Part shown: positions 43,896-52,850 of the stretch, in pieces
Layout of the letters: each line of letters opens with the position of its first letter
How positions within the stretch are numbered: position 1 is the stretch's first letter
From: an uncultured Desulfovibrio sp.
Lineage (GTDB): Bacteria; Desulfobacterota; Desulfovibrionia; Desulfovibrionales; Desulfovibrionaceae
DNA: 64,000 nucleotides
Assembly: GCF_902477725.1 (NCBI RefSeq)
Contig: NZ_CABSIF010000007.1
Span: forward strand, 62,001-126,000
Reading direction: 5' to 3'
Program-made: the position numbers and the translations under genes
The notes under the pieces: generated by a model
Told to the model about the DNA's origin: nothing
Database searches by the model: none
What the model saw: the letters and a program-made list of their open reading frames with translations, nothing else

Positions 43896-45377
43896 CTACA
43901 GCACCACACGCAGGCGTCCGCCTTCCATATGCGCCTCCCTGTTGATGCACAGGGGGGCGTCTTCATTATGGTGGGAGACAAAAATCATCTGGATGCCCTG
44001 CAAGGCAAGCTGATCCAGCAAATGCAGGTACTGGGCGCGGCTTGGCGCATCCAGGCCGGAGCAGGGTTCATCCAGCAGCAGGATATCCGGCCCGCCCACC
44101 AAAGCGCGCGCCAGGAACAGGCGGCGCAACTGACCCGTGGACAGATGGCGGATGGATTGCCGCCCAAGCTGCTTCAACCCCGCGGCGCTTTCATTGGGGA
44201 ACATCTGGGCCATGTGGCTTGCGGCCTCGGCCCGCTCGGCATCAGAAAAACGGCGGTATACGCCTATGCTGTTGTCAAAACCCGTGCAGACCATATCAAG
44301 CGCATTGAGGGAATAGCCGTACAGAGCCTGCGAAAGATCTGACACAAGGCGCACGCCTTTGCGCAGGGCTTCAAGGGTATCTACCTGCCCACCCTGACCG
44401 GGCAGCCAGCGGTCAAATCTGCCCCCGGCGGCAACAAATTCATCCCCAGCCAGCAGGCGCAGCAAGGTGGATTTGCCCGAGCCGTTGGCCCCGGTGATGC
44501 GCCAGTTTTCGCCCTGATGCATGCACCAGCTGATGTTGTGCAGCACTTCCTGCCGATCAATGAATACGGTGACGTTATCCAGATCAAGCATGGCGTGCCC
44601 GCCGTTGAGCACGTGCTCCGCAACGCCAGAGGCATTGTCGTTCTGCTGCATCTTCGGCGCTTCTTCGCTGGCCTCAGACGCAGGCGGCGCTGTGAGCAGA
44701 CGGCCATTACGCACATAACGGCGGCCAGCGCACCAGTCGGGAATATTGGCGGCGCGGTGCGCCGTCATCACAACCGTGCAGCGGCTGGCGTACTCACCGA
44801 GGGTCTCAAAGAAAAGCTGGCGATAACGTTCGTCAAGGCCTTCATCGCACTCGTCAAGCAGCAGCAGAGTGGGGGCGCGCAGCAGGGCGCGTCCGAGCAA
44901 CAAAAGGCGCAGCTGCCCCTGCGAAAATGTGGGTACAGTGCGTTCAAGCAGGCCTTCGGCGTCAAGGCGCGCGGCCATGTCTTCCACAGCCTGCCGCCTG
45001 TAAGCCGTGCTGTCGGCATAGACCAGGGGGGTATCTTCAAAGCCTGTGAGCAGCAGGTCGCGGCCTGTGAGATCCCAGGCCTGCCGCTGATAGTTTTCCT
45101 GCTGCGCAGGAGAGACAAGGCTTGTCATGCCCCTGCCCGCCAGTGGGGAGTCTTCCGGGCCGTCAGGCCCGTGCCACTGGATGCGCCCTTGGGCGGGCCA
45201 CAGCTCGCCGCGCATGAGCCGCAGCAGGGTGGACTTGCCCGAGCCATTGGGGCCAATGAGTGCGCAGTGCTCGCCGCGCCGCACCTGCCAGTTGATGTTG
45301 TGCAGCACATGCTTCTGGCTGGCGTCACCGGGCAGGAAAAGACTTACGTCATCAATGGATACAATAAGTTCGGACAT
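43896..45377 (-). CDS. ModF-like twin-domain ABC ATPase
   Basis: The 493-residue protein has two ABC ATPase domains, Walker A GPNGSGKST and GANGSGKST, signature-like FSQGQLRLLLLGRALL and LSTGQLRRLFLARALV, Walker B LLLLDECDE and ILLLDEPCSG. No membrane part. The layout matches ModF, a stand-alone paired ATPase of unclear role linked with molybdate loci in E. coli. No ModABC genes are nearby. It follows the PHP gene by 33 bases. Confidence 0.85.
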   Translation of the reverse strand: MSELIVSIDDVSLFLPGDASQKHVLHNINWQVRRGEHCALIGPNGSGKSTLLRLMRGELWPAQGRIQWHGPDGPEDSPLAGRGMTSLVSPAQQENYQRQAWDLTGRDLLLTGFEDTPLVYADSTAYRRQAVEDMAARLDAEGLLERTVPTFSQGQLRLLLLGRALLRAPTLLLLDECDEGLDERYRQLFFETLGEYASRCTVVMTAHRAANIPDWCAGRRYVRNGRLLTAPPASEASEEAPKMQQNDNASGVAEHVLNGGHAMLDLDNVTVFIDRQEVLHNISWCMHQGENWRITGANGSGKSTLLRLLAGDEFVAAGGRFDRWLPGQGGQVDTLEALRKGVRLVSDLSQALYGYSLNALDMVCTGFDNSIGVYRRFSDAERAEAASHMAQMFPNESAAGLKQLGRQSIRHLSTGQLRRLFLARALVGGPDILLLDEPCSGLDAPSRAQYLHLLDQLALQGIQMIFVSHHNEDAPLCINREAHMEGGRLRVVL

Positions 45378-45410
45378 ACGTGATCCGTGGTGTCAAAGGC
45401 ATGCGCCGTT

Positions 45411-46238
45411 TTACAGGGGCAGCACAATCCGCTGGCCCCGATTAAAAATGGTGTACTCGGCAAAGCCGAAGGCGCGCGCGTAGGAGGCCAGCCGGGCAAA
45501 GCCGTAGCCCACGTCATCGGTGCCGTGCGCATCTGAGGCAAAACTCACGGGCAGGCCCATTTGCGCGGCCATAAGCATGATGGGCGGCGCGGGGTAAATT
45601 TCGCGGCAGGCCTTGCGCAGACCAGCGGAAGATATCTCCATGCTCATGCCCATGCGTTGCAGGGCCGCAAGGCCGCGCTGCACCAGCGCCATGCTTTCCG
45701 GCTTTGCCAGCCAGATGTGAAACTGCTCCACAGAGAAAATCTTGATGAGGTCAGGGTGCGCTGCAATGTTGAAGAGGCCGGATAGGATCATGCGTTCCCA
45801 GGCTTCAAAATAGGCCTGGTACTGCTTGTCGCATTCTTCCTGCGAAAAGGCTTTCCACGGCTCAGCGCCATCGTCAAAGCCCCAGTGACCGATAAAATGC
45901 ACGCTCCCCAGCAGGTAATCAAAGTCAAAGGCGGCGCAGGAGGCGCGGGTGTAGTCCTCCTGCCCTTCAAGCCAGTCCATCTCCATGCCGAACAAAACGT
46001 GGCAGGGGCCATTGGGGTTGGCGGCCTTGAGGGCGCAAACCTCGCGCACGTAGTCCGGCAGATGGCGGGTCAGTTGCTCGCGGTATTCGTGGGTGTAGTC
46101 AAATCCCACGGGCCGGGGCGAGTGCTCGGTAAAGCCCATGTATTCAAGCCCCTTGGCCTGGGCGGCAGCGTACATTTCTGCCGGAGTGTTGCCGCCGTGA
46201 GAATACTTGGTGTGCGTGTGCAGGTCTGCGAGAATCAT
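45411..46238 (-). CDS. PHP-domain phosphatase (HisJ-type histidinol phosphatase-like)
   Basis: The 275-residue protein shows PHP metal motifs: DLHTHTKYSHGG, FTEHSP, FGMEMDW, LGSVHFIGHWG, NIAAHPDLIKIF and SFASDAHGTDD. This set is typical of HisJ-like histidinol-phosphate phosphatases, but PHP proteins also include exonucleases and other phosphatases. It is upstream of the ModF-like gene. Confidence 0.82.
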   Translation of the reverse strand: MILADLHTHTKYSHGGNTPAEMYAAAQAKGLEYMGFTEHSPRPVGFDYTHEYREQLTRHLPDYVREVCALKAANPNGPCHVLFGMEMDWLEGQEDYTRASCAAFDFDYLLGSVHFIGHWGFDDGAEPWKAFSQEECDKQYQAYFEAWERMILSGLFNIAAHPDLIKIFSVEQFHIWLAKPESMALVQRGLAALQRMGMSMEISSAGLRKACREIYPAPPIMLMAAQMGLPVSFASDAHGTDDVGYGFARLASYARAFGFAEYTIFNRGQRIVLPL

Positions 46239-46468
46239 GCTGATCTTCCTGAATATGCCCGGGCCGCGCCTTTGGCCCGCCGGAGAATGACATTCCGGCC
46301 CCTGAAAGGGGATGTTGCCGATATAAAAGGGCCTGCCGTGGCGGCGCAGGGGGCGGCAGGTCTGGTGCTGGTGTGAACTCTGGTTTGAGTATGACCGCGA
46401 ACTGCAGGTCTGGCAAGCGGGGGGCCAAGGGGCAGGCGGAATTGCGGTCTTTTTTGGGGATGGGCCAT

Positions 46469-46501
46469 GAAAAAAGGGAGCCTCCAGCGGAGACCCCCTT
46501 T
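46469..46501 (-). terminator. Terminator of the nfnS-nfnL operon
   Basis: On the minus strand a G-rich/C-rich stem with inner CTCC/GGAG is followed by TTTTTT. It lies 20 bases past the nfnL stop. Confidence 0.65.
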
Positions 46502-46521
46502 CATCAGATGCCGGGCTGCAA

Positions 46522-47940
46522 TCAGCCTGCGATTCTTTTGACTATTTCCTGTCCGGCCTTGCGCCCCGCGCCCATGGCCAGAATGACCGTGGCTGCGCCG
46601 GTGACGATGTCGCCGCCCGCAAAGACGTTGGGAATGGAGGTTTCGCCAGTGGCCTCATCGGCCTCGATGTAGCCCCACTTGTTCAGCTTGAGCTCAGGGG
46701 TAGCCTCGAGGAGGATGGGGTTGGAACGGGTGCCCAGAGCCACAATGGCAAGGTCGGTGGGCAGGTCGTATTCCGAGCCTTCCACCGGCACAGGCCTGCG
46801 GCGGCCAGAAGCATCGGGCTCGCCCAGTTCCATACGCTGCAGGGTTACGGACTGAAGGCGCATTTCCGCATCGCCGTTGAAGCGCAGCGGAGCGGAAAGC
46901 ATGGCAAACTGCACGCCTTCTTCCTCCGCATGCTCTAGTTCTTCCAGGCGGGCGGGCATTTCGGCCCTTGTGCGACGATAGACCACATGCACGCTTTCCG
47001 CGCCCATGCGCAGGGCTGTGCGCGCCGCGTCCATGGCCACGTTGCCCGCGCCGAACACGGTAACGTGCTTGCCGGGGTAGGCCGGAGTGTCCTGCGAGGG
47101 GAAGTTGTAGGCGCGGCCAAGGTTGACGCGGGTGAGGTATTCGTTAGCGGAGAACACGCCCACCAGATTTTCGCCGGGAACGCCCAAAAAGACGGGCAGA
47201 CCAGCGCCAACGCCAATGAAAATGGCGTCGTATTCCTTGCGCAGGTCGTCAATATCAATGGTACGGCCACCCACGGAATTGAGGTGAAAGTCCACACCGG
47301 CCTGACGCAGGCCGTTGATTTCCGTGGCTACCACATTCTTGGGCAGACGGAAGGCGGGGATGCCGTAAATAAGCACGCCGCCGGGCTCGTGCAGGGCTTC
47401 AAACACATCGACCTTGATGCCTGAGGTGGCGCACACGCCAGCACAGGTCAGGGACGAAGGGCCGGAGCCGATGCAGGCCACCTTTTTTGCACCCAGGGGC
47501 AGGGCGCAGGCATTGGTGCCGGTCACCTGCTCACAGGCTGTAGTGGCGATATACGTGTCTGCCACAAAGCGCTCAAGGCGACCAATGGCCACGGGCTGAC
47601 CCTTGGCCTTGAGTACGCACTTGCCTTCGCACTGGTGCTCCTGGGGGCACACGCGCCCGCACACGGCGGGGAGGCTGTTGGTGGTCTTGATGATGCGGTA
47701 GGCGGCGTCCATGTTGCCTTCGGCAACCTGATGGATAAAGTCGCGGATTGGCACTTCAACAGGGCAGCCCGAGACGCACAGGGGCTTTTTGCACTGAAGG
47801 CAGCGGCTGGCCTCGGTCTGAGCCATTTCCTTGGTGTAGCCAAGGGCGACTTCTTCAAAATTGGCGCGGCGCACTTTTGCGGGCTGGCAGGGCATGTCCA
47901 CACGGGGAGCCACGGTCTTTTTGGGTTTGCTATTCTCCAT
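46522..47940 (-). CDS. nfnL: NfnL/SudA-type NADPH-binding glutamate-synthase-like flavoprotein
   Basis: The 472-residue protein has two N-terminal 4Fe-4S sites (Cys47/50/55/59 in CLQCKKPLCVSGC; Cys94/98/104/108 in CGRVCPQEHQCEGKC), then FAD and NAD(P) Rossmann motifs (VACIGSGPSSLTCAG, VTVFGAGNVAMDAA) and the end EIVKRIAG. Together with NfnS it forms an electron-bifurcating NADH-dependent ferredoxin:NADP oxidoreductase; the family is also annotated as SudA or GltA. It overlaps nfnS by 11 bases, ATG at 47940. Confidence 0.88.
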   Translation of the reverse strand: MENSKPKKTVAPRVDMPCQPAKVRRANFEEVALGYTKEMAQTEASRCLQCKKPLCVSGCPVEVPIRDFIHQVAEGNMDAAYRIIKTTNSLPAVCGRVCPQEHQCEGKCVLKAKGQPVAIGRLERFVADTYIATTACEQVTGTNACALPLGAKKVACIGSGPSSLTCAGVCATSGIKVDVFEALHEPGGVLIYGIPAFRLPKNVVATEINGLRQAGVDFHLNSVGGRTIDIDDLRKEYDAIFIGVGAGLPVFLGVPGENLVGVFSANEYLTRVNLGRAYNFPSQDTPAYPGKHVTVFGAGNVAMDAARTALRMGAESVHVVYRRTRAEMPARLEELEHAEEEGVQFAMLSAPLRFNGDAEMRLQSVTLQRMELGEPDASGRRRPVPVEGSEYDLPTDLAIVALGTRSNPILLEATPELKLNKWGYIEADEATGETSIPNVFAGGDIVTGAATVILAMGAGRKAGQEIVKRIAG

Positions 47941-48772
47941 GGCTGACTCTCCGGTATTCTTCAATGGAAATGGTTTCCTGCTCCCGGTAGGCGGCCAGGC
48001 GGCGGCGCAGTTCGGGAAAATCCACTTCGTGACCGTCAAATTCGGGGCCGTCCACACAGGCGAACTTGGTTTTGCCGCCTACGGTGACGCGGCAGGCGCC
48101 GCACATGCCGATGCCGTCAACCATGATGGGGTTGAGGCTGACCGTGGTCTTGACGCCAAAGGGGCGCGTGGTTTCCGCCACGGCGGCCATCATGGGCACG
48201 GGGCCGACCGCCACGACTTCAAATACGTCCTTGTCTTTTTCCAGCCGGTCGCGCAGAAGCTCGGTAACAAGGCCCTTGTGGCCGTAGCTGCCATCGTCCG
48301 TGGAAACAAGCAGTTCATCCACAAAGGATTTGAGCTCGTTTTCAAAGAGCAGCAGATCTTTGCTGCGAGCGCCGATAACGCCCACTACCTTGTTGCCGAT
48401 GCGGGCATGGCCCTTGGCGATGTGGTGCATGGCGGCAATACCGGTGCCGCCGCCCACGCATACGACCGTACCGCGTTTTTCAATATGGGTGGGGTGGCCC
48501 AGGGGGCCGCAGACGTCAAGAATGGCATCTCCAACGCCGAGCGCTTCAAGCATGGCGGTACTCTTGCCCATAACCAGATACACTATGGTAATGGTGCCGT
48601 TTTCCCGGTCAGTATCTGCAATGGTCAGCGGAATGCGCTCGCCCTGTTCGCTCATGCGCAGCATGACGAAGTGGCCGGGGCGCGCTTTTTGCGCGATTTG
48701 CGGCGCGTGGAGCACCAGTTTGCTGGTTTTGCCCGGGATCAGGCTTTCCTTGTGCAATATAGGTGTTGGCAT
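47930..48772 (-). CDS. nfnS: NfnS/SudB-type FAD/NAD-binding subunit with 2Fe-2S site
   Basis: The 280-residue protein resembles dihydroorotate dehydrogenase PyrK-like electron-transfer subunits: FAD domain (RPGHFVMLRM), NAD(H) domain (VVCVGGGTGIAAMHHIAKG), and a 2Fe-2S site with Cys224, Cys227 and Cys239 (CGACRVTVGG, FACVDGP), where Asp219 may be the fourth ligand as in characterised NfnA. AGGAG precedes the ATG. First gene of the operon. Confidence 0.88.
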   Translation of the reverse strand: MPTPILHKESLIPGKTSKLVLHAPQIAQKARPGHFVMLRMSEQGERIPLTIADTDRENGTITIVYLVMGKSTAMLEALGVGDAILDVCGPLGHPTHIEKRGTVVCVGGGTGIAAMHHIAKGHARIGNKVVGVIGARSKDLLLFENELKSFVDELLVSTDDGSYGHKGLVTELLRDRLEKDKDVFEVVAVGPVPMMAAVAETTRPFGVKTTVSLNPIMVDGIGMCGACRVTVGGKTKFACVDGPEFDGHEVDFPELRRRLAAYREQETISIEEYRRVSHGE

Positions 48773-48804
48773 AGGTTCTCCTCGTCAGGCATCTGAGTTG
48801 CTGC

Positions 48805-48837
48805 ATGGTAGCTGCGATCGAAATTACTTGCAAGTAA
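48805..48837 (-). promoter_or_regulatory. Promoter with overlapping palindromic operator upstream of nfnS
   Basis: The perfect 14-bp palindrome TTACTTGCAAGTAA (48824-48837) contains a minus-strand TTGCAA (48833-48828). After 17 bases it is followed by TACCAT (48810-48805). The -35 inside a palindrome suggests repression by a dimeric regulator. No known motif was assigned. Confidence 0.5.
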
Positions 48838-49070
48838 CAGTTTTATCGTATCTCTTTTACATGACTGATATAATTTGTTCTCCGTTTTTACTTTGCGCTT
48901 GCGGGCATGCAATGGGCCTTTTTTTTAGACGTAGCCTAAAGATCTGGCCTAATGTTCCGATAAAAATCTTGACGAGTGGGGAAGGGGAGAAGGTACAAAA
49001 CCAAACAAGGAGGCGGACAGGGCCAACCCCTTTGCAAGGAAGCAAGTGATCCATTCATGGAGGAATGGTC

Positions 49071-49355
49071 ATGTCGCAACACATCGGTGACGTTTTCCAG
49101 TTGGGAGCCTCGCCGCCTGAATTGGCCGATGACCCATCACACAATCGTGATCTGAGGCTGGTTGAGCGGTATCTTGCAGTTCTGGAAGAAAACAAAAAGG
49201 CATGCCGCTCGGCTTTGACTGACGCGGATATGGCTTTGGACATGGCGGGTTTTGTGCGGCGGCAGCTGCGCAGACCTGCCCAGATGCCCAGGATGTCTCC
49301 GGCCTTGCTGGCCCTGGCTCTTGTGAGGCGCGTTCCTGACGCGCCCGAACAATAA
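49071..49355 (+). CDS. Small hypothetical protein
   Basis: The 94-residue protein starts MSQHIGDVFQLGASPPEL, is rich in Leu and Arg and has a helical middle (DLRLVERYLAVLEENKKA). The ATG at 49071 has GGAGG 6 bases upstream, a strong site. No known domain was recognised. It lies alone between nfnS and the tandem repeats. Confidence 0.55.
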   Translation: MSQHIGDVFQLGASPPELADDPSHNRDLRLVERYLAVLEENKKACRSALTDADMALDMAGFVRRQLRRPAQMPRMSPALLALALVRRVPDAPEQ

Positions 49356-49525
49356 ACCGGACGGACTTCTACGTTGAATTCCGGCCCGGATGCAGAACGA
49401 CCATGCGTTCTCAATGCATCATTAACGGGGCATTGCAGAACACAAACCACTAGCATCACTTTTCCGTGACATGATAGGGGGCATGGCAGTCCGCAATCCA
49501 TGACGAATTCTCCACTCATAGAGAG

Positions 49526-50131
49526 GCGGGGGCGTGGGGCCTCTGCCTCTCGCGTTTTATGCGCCGCAAATATCTTCAGTCAGTGATGGCCCGCCTCTCG
49601 TGCTGTCGTGCAGCGGCAGCACCGAAAAGATTGAGCCGGTCGCGGCTTTTGCCGGGCCGATAGCGAAATCTTTTCGTGCCTTTAGCCGAGGTGACCCTCG
49701 GCGCATTGCGCCTGTAGCGGGGGCGTGGGGCCTCTGCCTCTCGCGTTTTATGCGCCGCAACTATCTTCAGTCAGCGATGGCCCGCCTCTCGTGCTGTCGT
49801 GCAGCGGCAGCACCGAAAAGTTTGAGCCGGTCGCGGCTTTGCCGCGCCGAGAGCGAATGCTTTTCGTGCCTTTAGCCGAGGTGACCCTCGGCGTATTGCG
49901 TTAGTAGCGGGGGCGTGGGGCCTCTGCCTCTCGCGTTTTATGCGCCGCAAATATCTTCAGTCAGTGATGGCCCGCCTCTCGTGCTGTCGTGCAGCGGCAG
50001 CACCGAAAAGATTGAGCCGGTCGCGGCTTTTGCCGGGCCGATAGCGAAATCTTTTCGTGCCTTTAGCCGAGGTGACCCTCGGCGCATTGCGTTAGTAGCG
50101 GGGGCGTGGGGCCTCTGCCTCTCGCGTTTTT
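49526..50131. repeat. Tandem repeat, about 3.2 copies of a 190-base unit
   Basis: Copies begin at 49526, 49717, 49907 and (partial) 50098 with GCGGGGGCGTGGGGCC. Each full unit has two hairpin-capable parts: GCCGAGG/CCTCGGC near its end and CGAAAAG/CTTTTCG in the middle (inner GCCGG/CCGGC-like). Copies 1 and 3 are almost identical; copy 2 has several substitutions but keeps the CGAAAAG/CTTTTCG pairing. Open frames across it are artefacts of repetition. Confidence 0.92.
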
Positions 50132-50164
50132 ATTGCGGCTTTCAGTGTCTGCCCCGCCAGAGAA

Positions 50165-50186
50165 AACGGCCCCTTCCGGGGCCGTT
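50165..50186 (-). terminator. Terminator after the aldehyde dehydrogenase
   Basis: Stem AACGGCCCC/GGGGCCGTT (50165-50173 with 50178-50186), loop TTCC, is followed on the minus strand by TTCT after the paired TT. It sits 50 bases past the stop. Confidence 0.8.
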
Positions 50187-50235
50187 CTGATACGTCGGCA
50201 ACCGCCCAGAGCGTTTGCTGCATGTGTGCTTGCTG

Positions 50236-51717
50236 CTAGGGATAGAATCCCGTGGGCTTTTCCGAGAGGTTGATGAGGATGTTTTTTTGCTGGGTGTAAT
50301 GCTCAAGAATGATCTTGTGCGTTTCACGCCCGATGCCCGACTCCTTGTGCCCGCCAAAGGGCGCGCCCGCCGGAATGCTGTTGTAGGTATTCACCCACAT
50401 GCGGCCTGTTTCAATGGCGCGGCTTATGCGCATGGCCCTGTTGATGTCGCGTGTCCATACCGCGCCGCCCAGACCGTAGGGGCTGTCGTTGGCCATGGCC
50501 ACAACTTCCTCTTCTGTCCTGAACTTGATGATGACCGCCACGGGGCCGAAAATTTCGTCCTGCGCCACACGCATGTTGTTGGTGACGTTGCCGAGCAGCG
50601 TAGGACGCATGAAGCAGCCCTTGGCAAGCTCGCCATCCGTGATGCGCTCGCCGCCGCAGAGTACGGTGGCGCCCTCCGCCTTGGCCTGTTCAATGCAAAG
50701 CTGAATGGCCTTGAGGTGCGATTCGTAAATCTGCGAGCCCATCTGGGTTGCAGGATCCCACGGCAGGCCAACCTTGACGCGGTTGAAGCGTTCCACGGCT
50801 TCTGCCACAAACTGGTCGTAAATGTCCTCATGCACAAACACGCGCGACCCGGCGCAGCATACCTGCCCCTGGTTGAACAGAATGCCCATTTGCAGGCCGT
50901 CCATGGCCAGATCCCACTGACAATCGGGAAAATAGATGTTGGCCGATTTGCCGCCCAGCTCAAGGGTGGAGGGAATGAGGCGTTTTGCCGCTGCAAGGCC
51001 AACCTGACGGCCAACTTCGGTAGACCCAGTGAAGGCCAGCTTGCGGAAGCCAGGATGTTCGAGCATGAACTGGCCAGAGCGGGAGCCGCGCCCGGTGATG
51101 ACGTTGAACACGCCCTTGGGCAGCACGTCTGCAATGAGCCGCGCCAGTTCCAGCACGGAAAGGGACGTGTGGTTGGAAGGCTTGAACACGGTGCAGCACC
51201 CGGCGGCAAGCACGGGGGCCAGCTTCCAGGCGGCCATGAGGAAGGGGAAGTTCCACGGCACAATCTGGCCCACAACGCCGATGGGCTCACGGAGCACCAG
51301 GGACATGGTGTTTTCGTCCAGCATGACGGCGGTGCCTTCATCGGCGCGCACCACCCCGGCAAAGTAGCGGAAGTGGTCGGCGGCAAAGGGAACGTCCACA
51401 TTCATGGTTTCCCGGATGGGCTTGCCGTTGTCCAGAGTTTCCACCATGGCAAGGTGTTCTTTGTTGGCGTCAATAATGTCTGCAATTTTCAGCAGCATAT
51501 TGGCCCGTTCAATGGGGTCGATCTTTTTCCAGCCGTCCCAGGCCTTGTTGGCAGCCGCCACAGCTGCGTCCACGTCTTCCTTGGTGGCTTCGGCGCATGT
51601 TGCCAGGCGCTCGCCATTGGCAGGGCAGAACGTTTCAAACGTGCCGCCGTCAGAGGCCTGTTTCCACTGGCCGTCGATGAATAGGGAGTACGAATCCTGA
51701 AGGTCCGGTTTGTTCAT
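50236..51717 (-). CDS. NAD-dependent aldehyde dehydrogenase (AldB/ExaC-like)
   Basis: The 493-residue protein has VPWNFPFLMAAWKLAPVLAAG, LAFTGSTEVGRQ, the general-base Glu in LELGGKSANI, the nucleophile Cys in GQVCCAGSRV and DEIFGPVAVII. It belongs with tetrameric acetaldehyde/aliphatic aldehyde dehydrogenases. In an ethanol-oxidising sulfate reducer it would turn acetaldehyde into acetate. AAAGGAG precedes the ATG. Confidence 0.93.
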   Translation of the reverse strand: MNKPDLQDSYSLFIDGQWKQASDGGTFETFCPANGERLATCAEATKEDVDAAVAAANKAWDGWKKIDPIERANMLLKIADIIDANKEHLAMVETLDNGKPIRETMNVDVPFAADHFRYFAGVVRADEGTAVMLDENTMSLVLREPIGVVGQIVPWNFPFLMAAWKLAPVLAAGCCTVFKPSNHTSLSVLELARLIADVLPKGVFNVITGRGSRSGQFMLEHPGFRKLAFTGSTEVGRQVGLAAAKRLIPSTLELGGKSANIYFPDCQWDLAMDGLQMGILFNQGQVCCAGSRVFVHEDIYDQFVAEAVERFNRVKVGLPWDPATQMGSQIYESHLKAIQLCIEQAKAEGATVLCGGERITDGELAKGCFMRPTLLGNVTNNMRVAQDEIFGPVAVIIKFRTEEEVVAMANDSPYGLGGAVWTRDINRAMRISRAIETGRMWVNTYNSIPAGAPFGGHKESGIGRETHKIILEHYTQQKNILINLSEKPTGFYP

Positions 51718-51743
51718 GAATCACTCCTTTTTTTAAAACCATG

Positions 51744-51791
51744 ATTGTCTAAAAAGACAATAGGGGAGATATATGGATTGCAAATCCATAT
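51744..51791 (-). promoter_or_regulatory. Two palindromic operator candidates upstream of the aldehyde dehydrogenase
   Basis: Site A: ATTGTCT-AAAA-AGACAAT (51744-51761). Site B: ATATGGATT-GCA-AATCCATAT (51771-51791). Both lie within 75 bases upstream of the start codon in an AT-rich region (51718-51960) that contrasts with the rest of the window. CATATTG also recurs at 51812 and 51832. Confidence 0.5.
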
Positions 51792-51983
51792 TGAATAGTA
51801 GATTTTTGTTCATATTGACATGATTTAATACATATTGTGAAAAAAAATACAATCTAAAATTATATTTATATAATCAGTCAACACTACAAAATCTGCTTGT
51901 TGCGTAGTAAATAAAGCAATGCAGGCTTATTTTGCAAATGTGTCACGCTATTATTGCGTAGCAGGATGGCTTGATCAAAAAAG

Positions 51984-52033
51984 ATATGGGATTCAGGCAG
52001 GATGTGTGAAAGCACCCTGCCTGAATCCCATAT
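51984..52033 (-). terminator. Terminator of the cobalamin operon
   Basis: A perfect 18-bp stem (51984-52001 with 52016-52033) is followed on the minus strand by CTTTTTT. It starts 24 bases past the cbiF stop. Confidence 0.95.
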
Positions 52034-52057
52034 TAATGGCGGTATGTCGGAATGAAA

Positions 52058-52846
52058 TCAGCTTTTTGCTGTGCGGTAGCCGTGCGAAAAGTCGGCGGCA
52101 TACAGGCGTGAGGGCGCGCCCTCGCGGCTCTCTGCGGGCAGCACAAGAAAGACTGTCTGCCGGGTGAGGTTGTGGCGGGTTATGCACTGGGCCAGTTCGC
52201 CCAGCGTTGTCCAGTGCAGCTGCTCCTCGGGCCAGCTGACCATATGGGCGCAAAAAATCTGTGTTTCGGGCGGCAGGCTGCGCGAGAGCTCGTCCTGAAG
52301 AGCCTGAGCCGATGCTGCGGAGAGGTACACGGCCATGGAGGCCCCATGCTGCGCCAGCAGATGCAGATGTTCGCGCGGCGGCACCGGGGTGCGCCCTTCA
52401 AGGCGGCTGATAATGAGGCTCTGGGTTACTTCCGGCACGGTAAAGGTAATGCCCGCCGCAGCCGCAGCCGCACAGGCGGCGGTAACGCCCGGCACCACAC
52501 GCCAGGGGATGCCGTCCGCATCCAGCAGGGCGGCCTGCTCGCGCAAGGCGCCATACAGGGATGGGTCGCCCGTATGCACACGGGCCACGGCGCGGCCCTC
52601 CAGCGCGGTTGCCCGCACCAGCGCATGGCACTGCTCAAGATTCAGCGGGGCGGAATCCACAACCATGGCGTTGGGCGGGGCGCAGGCCACCACCTCGCGC
52701 GGCACCAGCGAACCAGCATAGAGCACAAGGGCGGCCTGCTCAATGGCCTTGCGCCCCTTGATGGTCATGAGGTCTGGATCGCCTGGCCCTGCGCCCACAA
52801 ATGTAACGATGCCGGGCGTAATCGCGGTCTGCTGCGCGTTGTCCAT
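52058..52846 (-). CDS. cbiF: Cobalt-precorrin-4 C11-methyltransferase CbiF/CobM
   Basis: The 262-residue SAM-dependent tetrapyrrole methylase has VTFVGAGPGDPDLMTIKG, VLYAGSLVP, ARVHTGDPSLYGALREQ and VVPGVTAACAAAAAAG, typical of CbiF. It methylates C11 of the corrin ring. The ATG at 52846 follows the cbiET stop by 4 bases, with AAGGCAGG upstream. It is the last gene of the operon. Confidence 0.95.
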   Translation of the reverse strand: MDNAQQTAITPGIVTFVGAGPGDPDLMTIKGRKAIEQAALVLYAGSLVPREVVACAPPNAMVVDSAPLNLEQCHALVRATALEGRAVARVHTGDPSLYGALREQAALLDADGIPWRVVPGVTAACAAAAAAGITFTVPEVTQSLIISRLEGRTPVPPREHLHLLAQHGASMAVYLSAASAQALQDELSRSLPPETQIFCAHMVSWPEEQLHWTTLGELAQCITRHNLTRQTVFLVLPAESREGAPSRLYAADFSHGYRTAKS

Positions 52847-52850
52847 GCTG

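Noticed and set aside
49526..50131. CRISPR array
   Set aside because: Units are 190 bases and contiguous, without short repeats and unique spacers.
49534..50190. Plus-strand frames with repeated GPLPLAFYAPQ-type sequence
   Set aside because: They follow the tandem repeat in each period and break in copy 2; no ribosome site.
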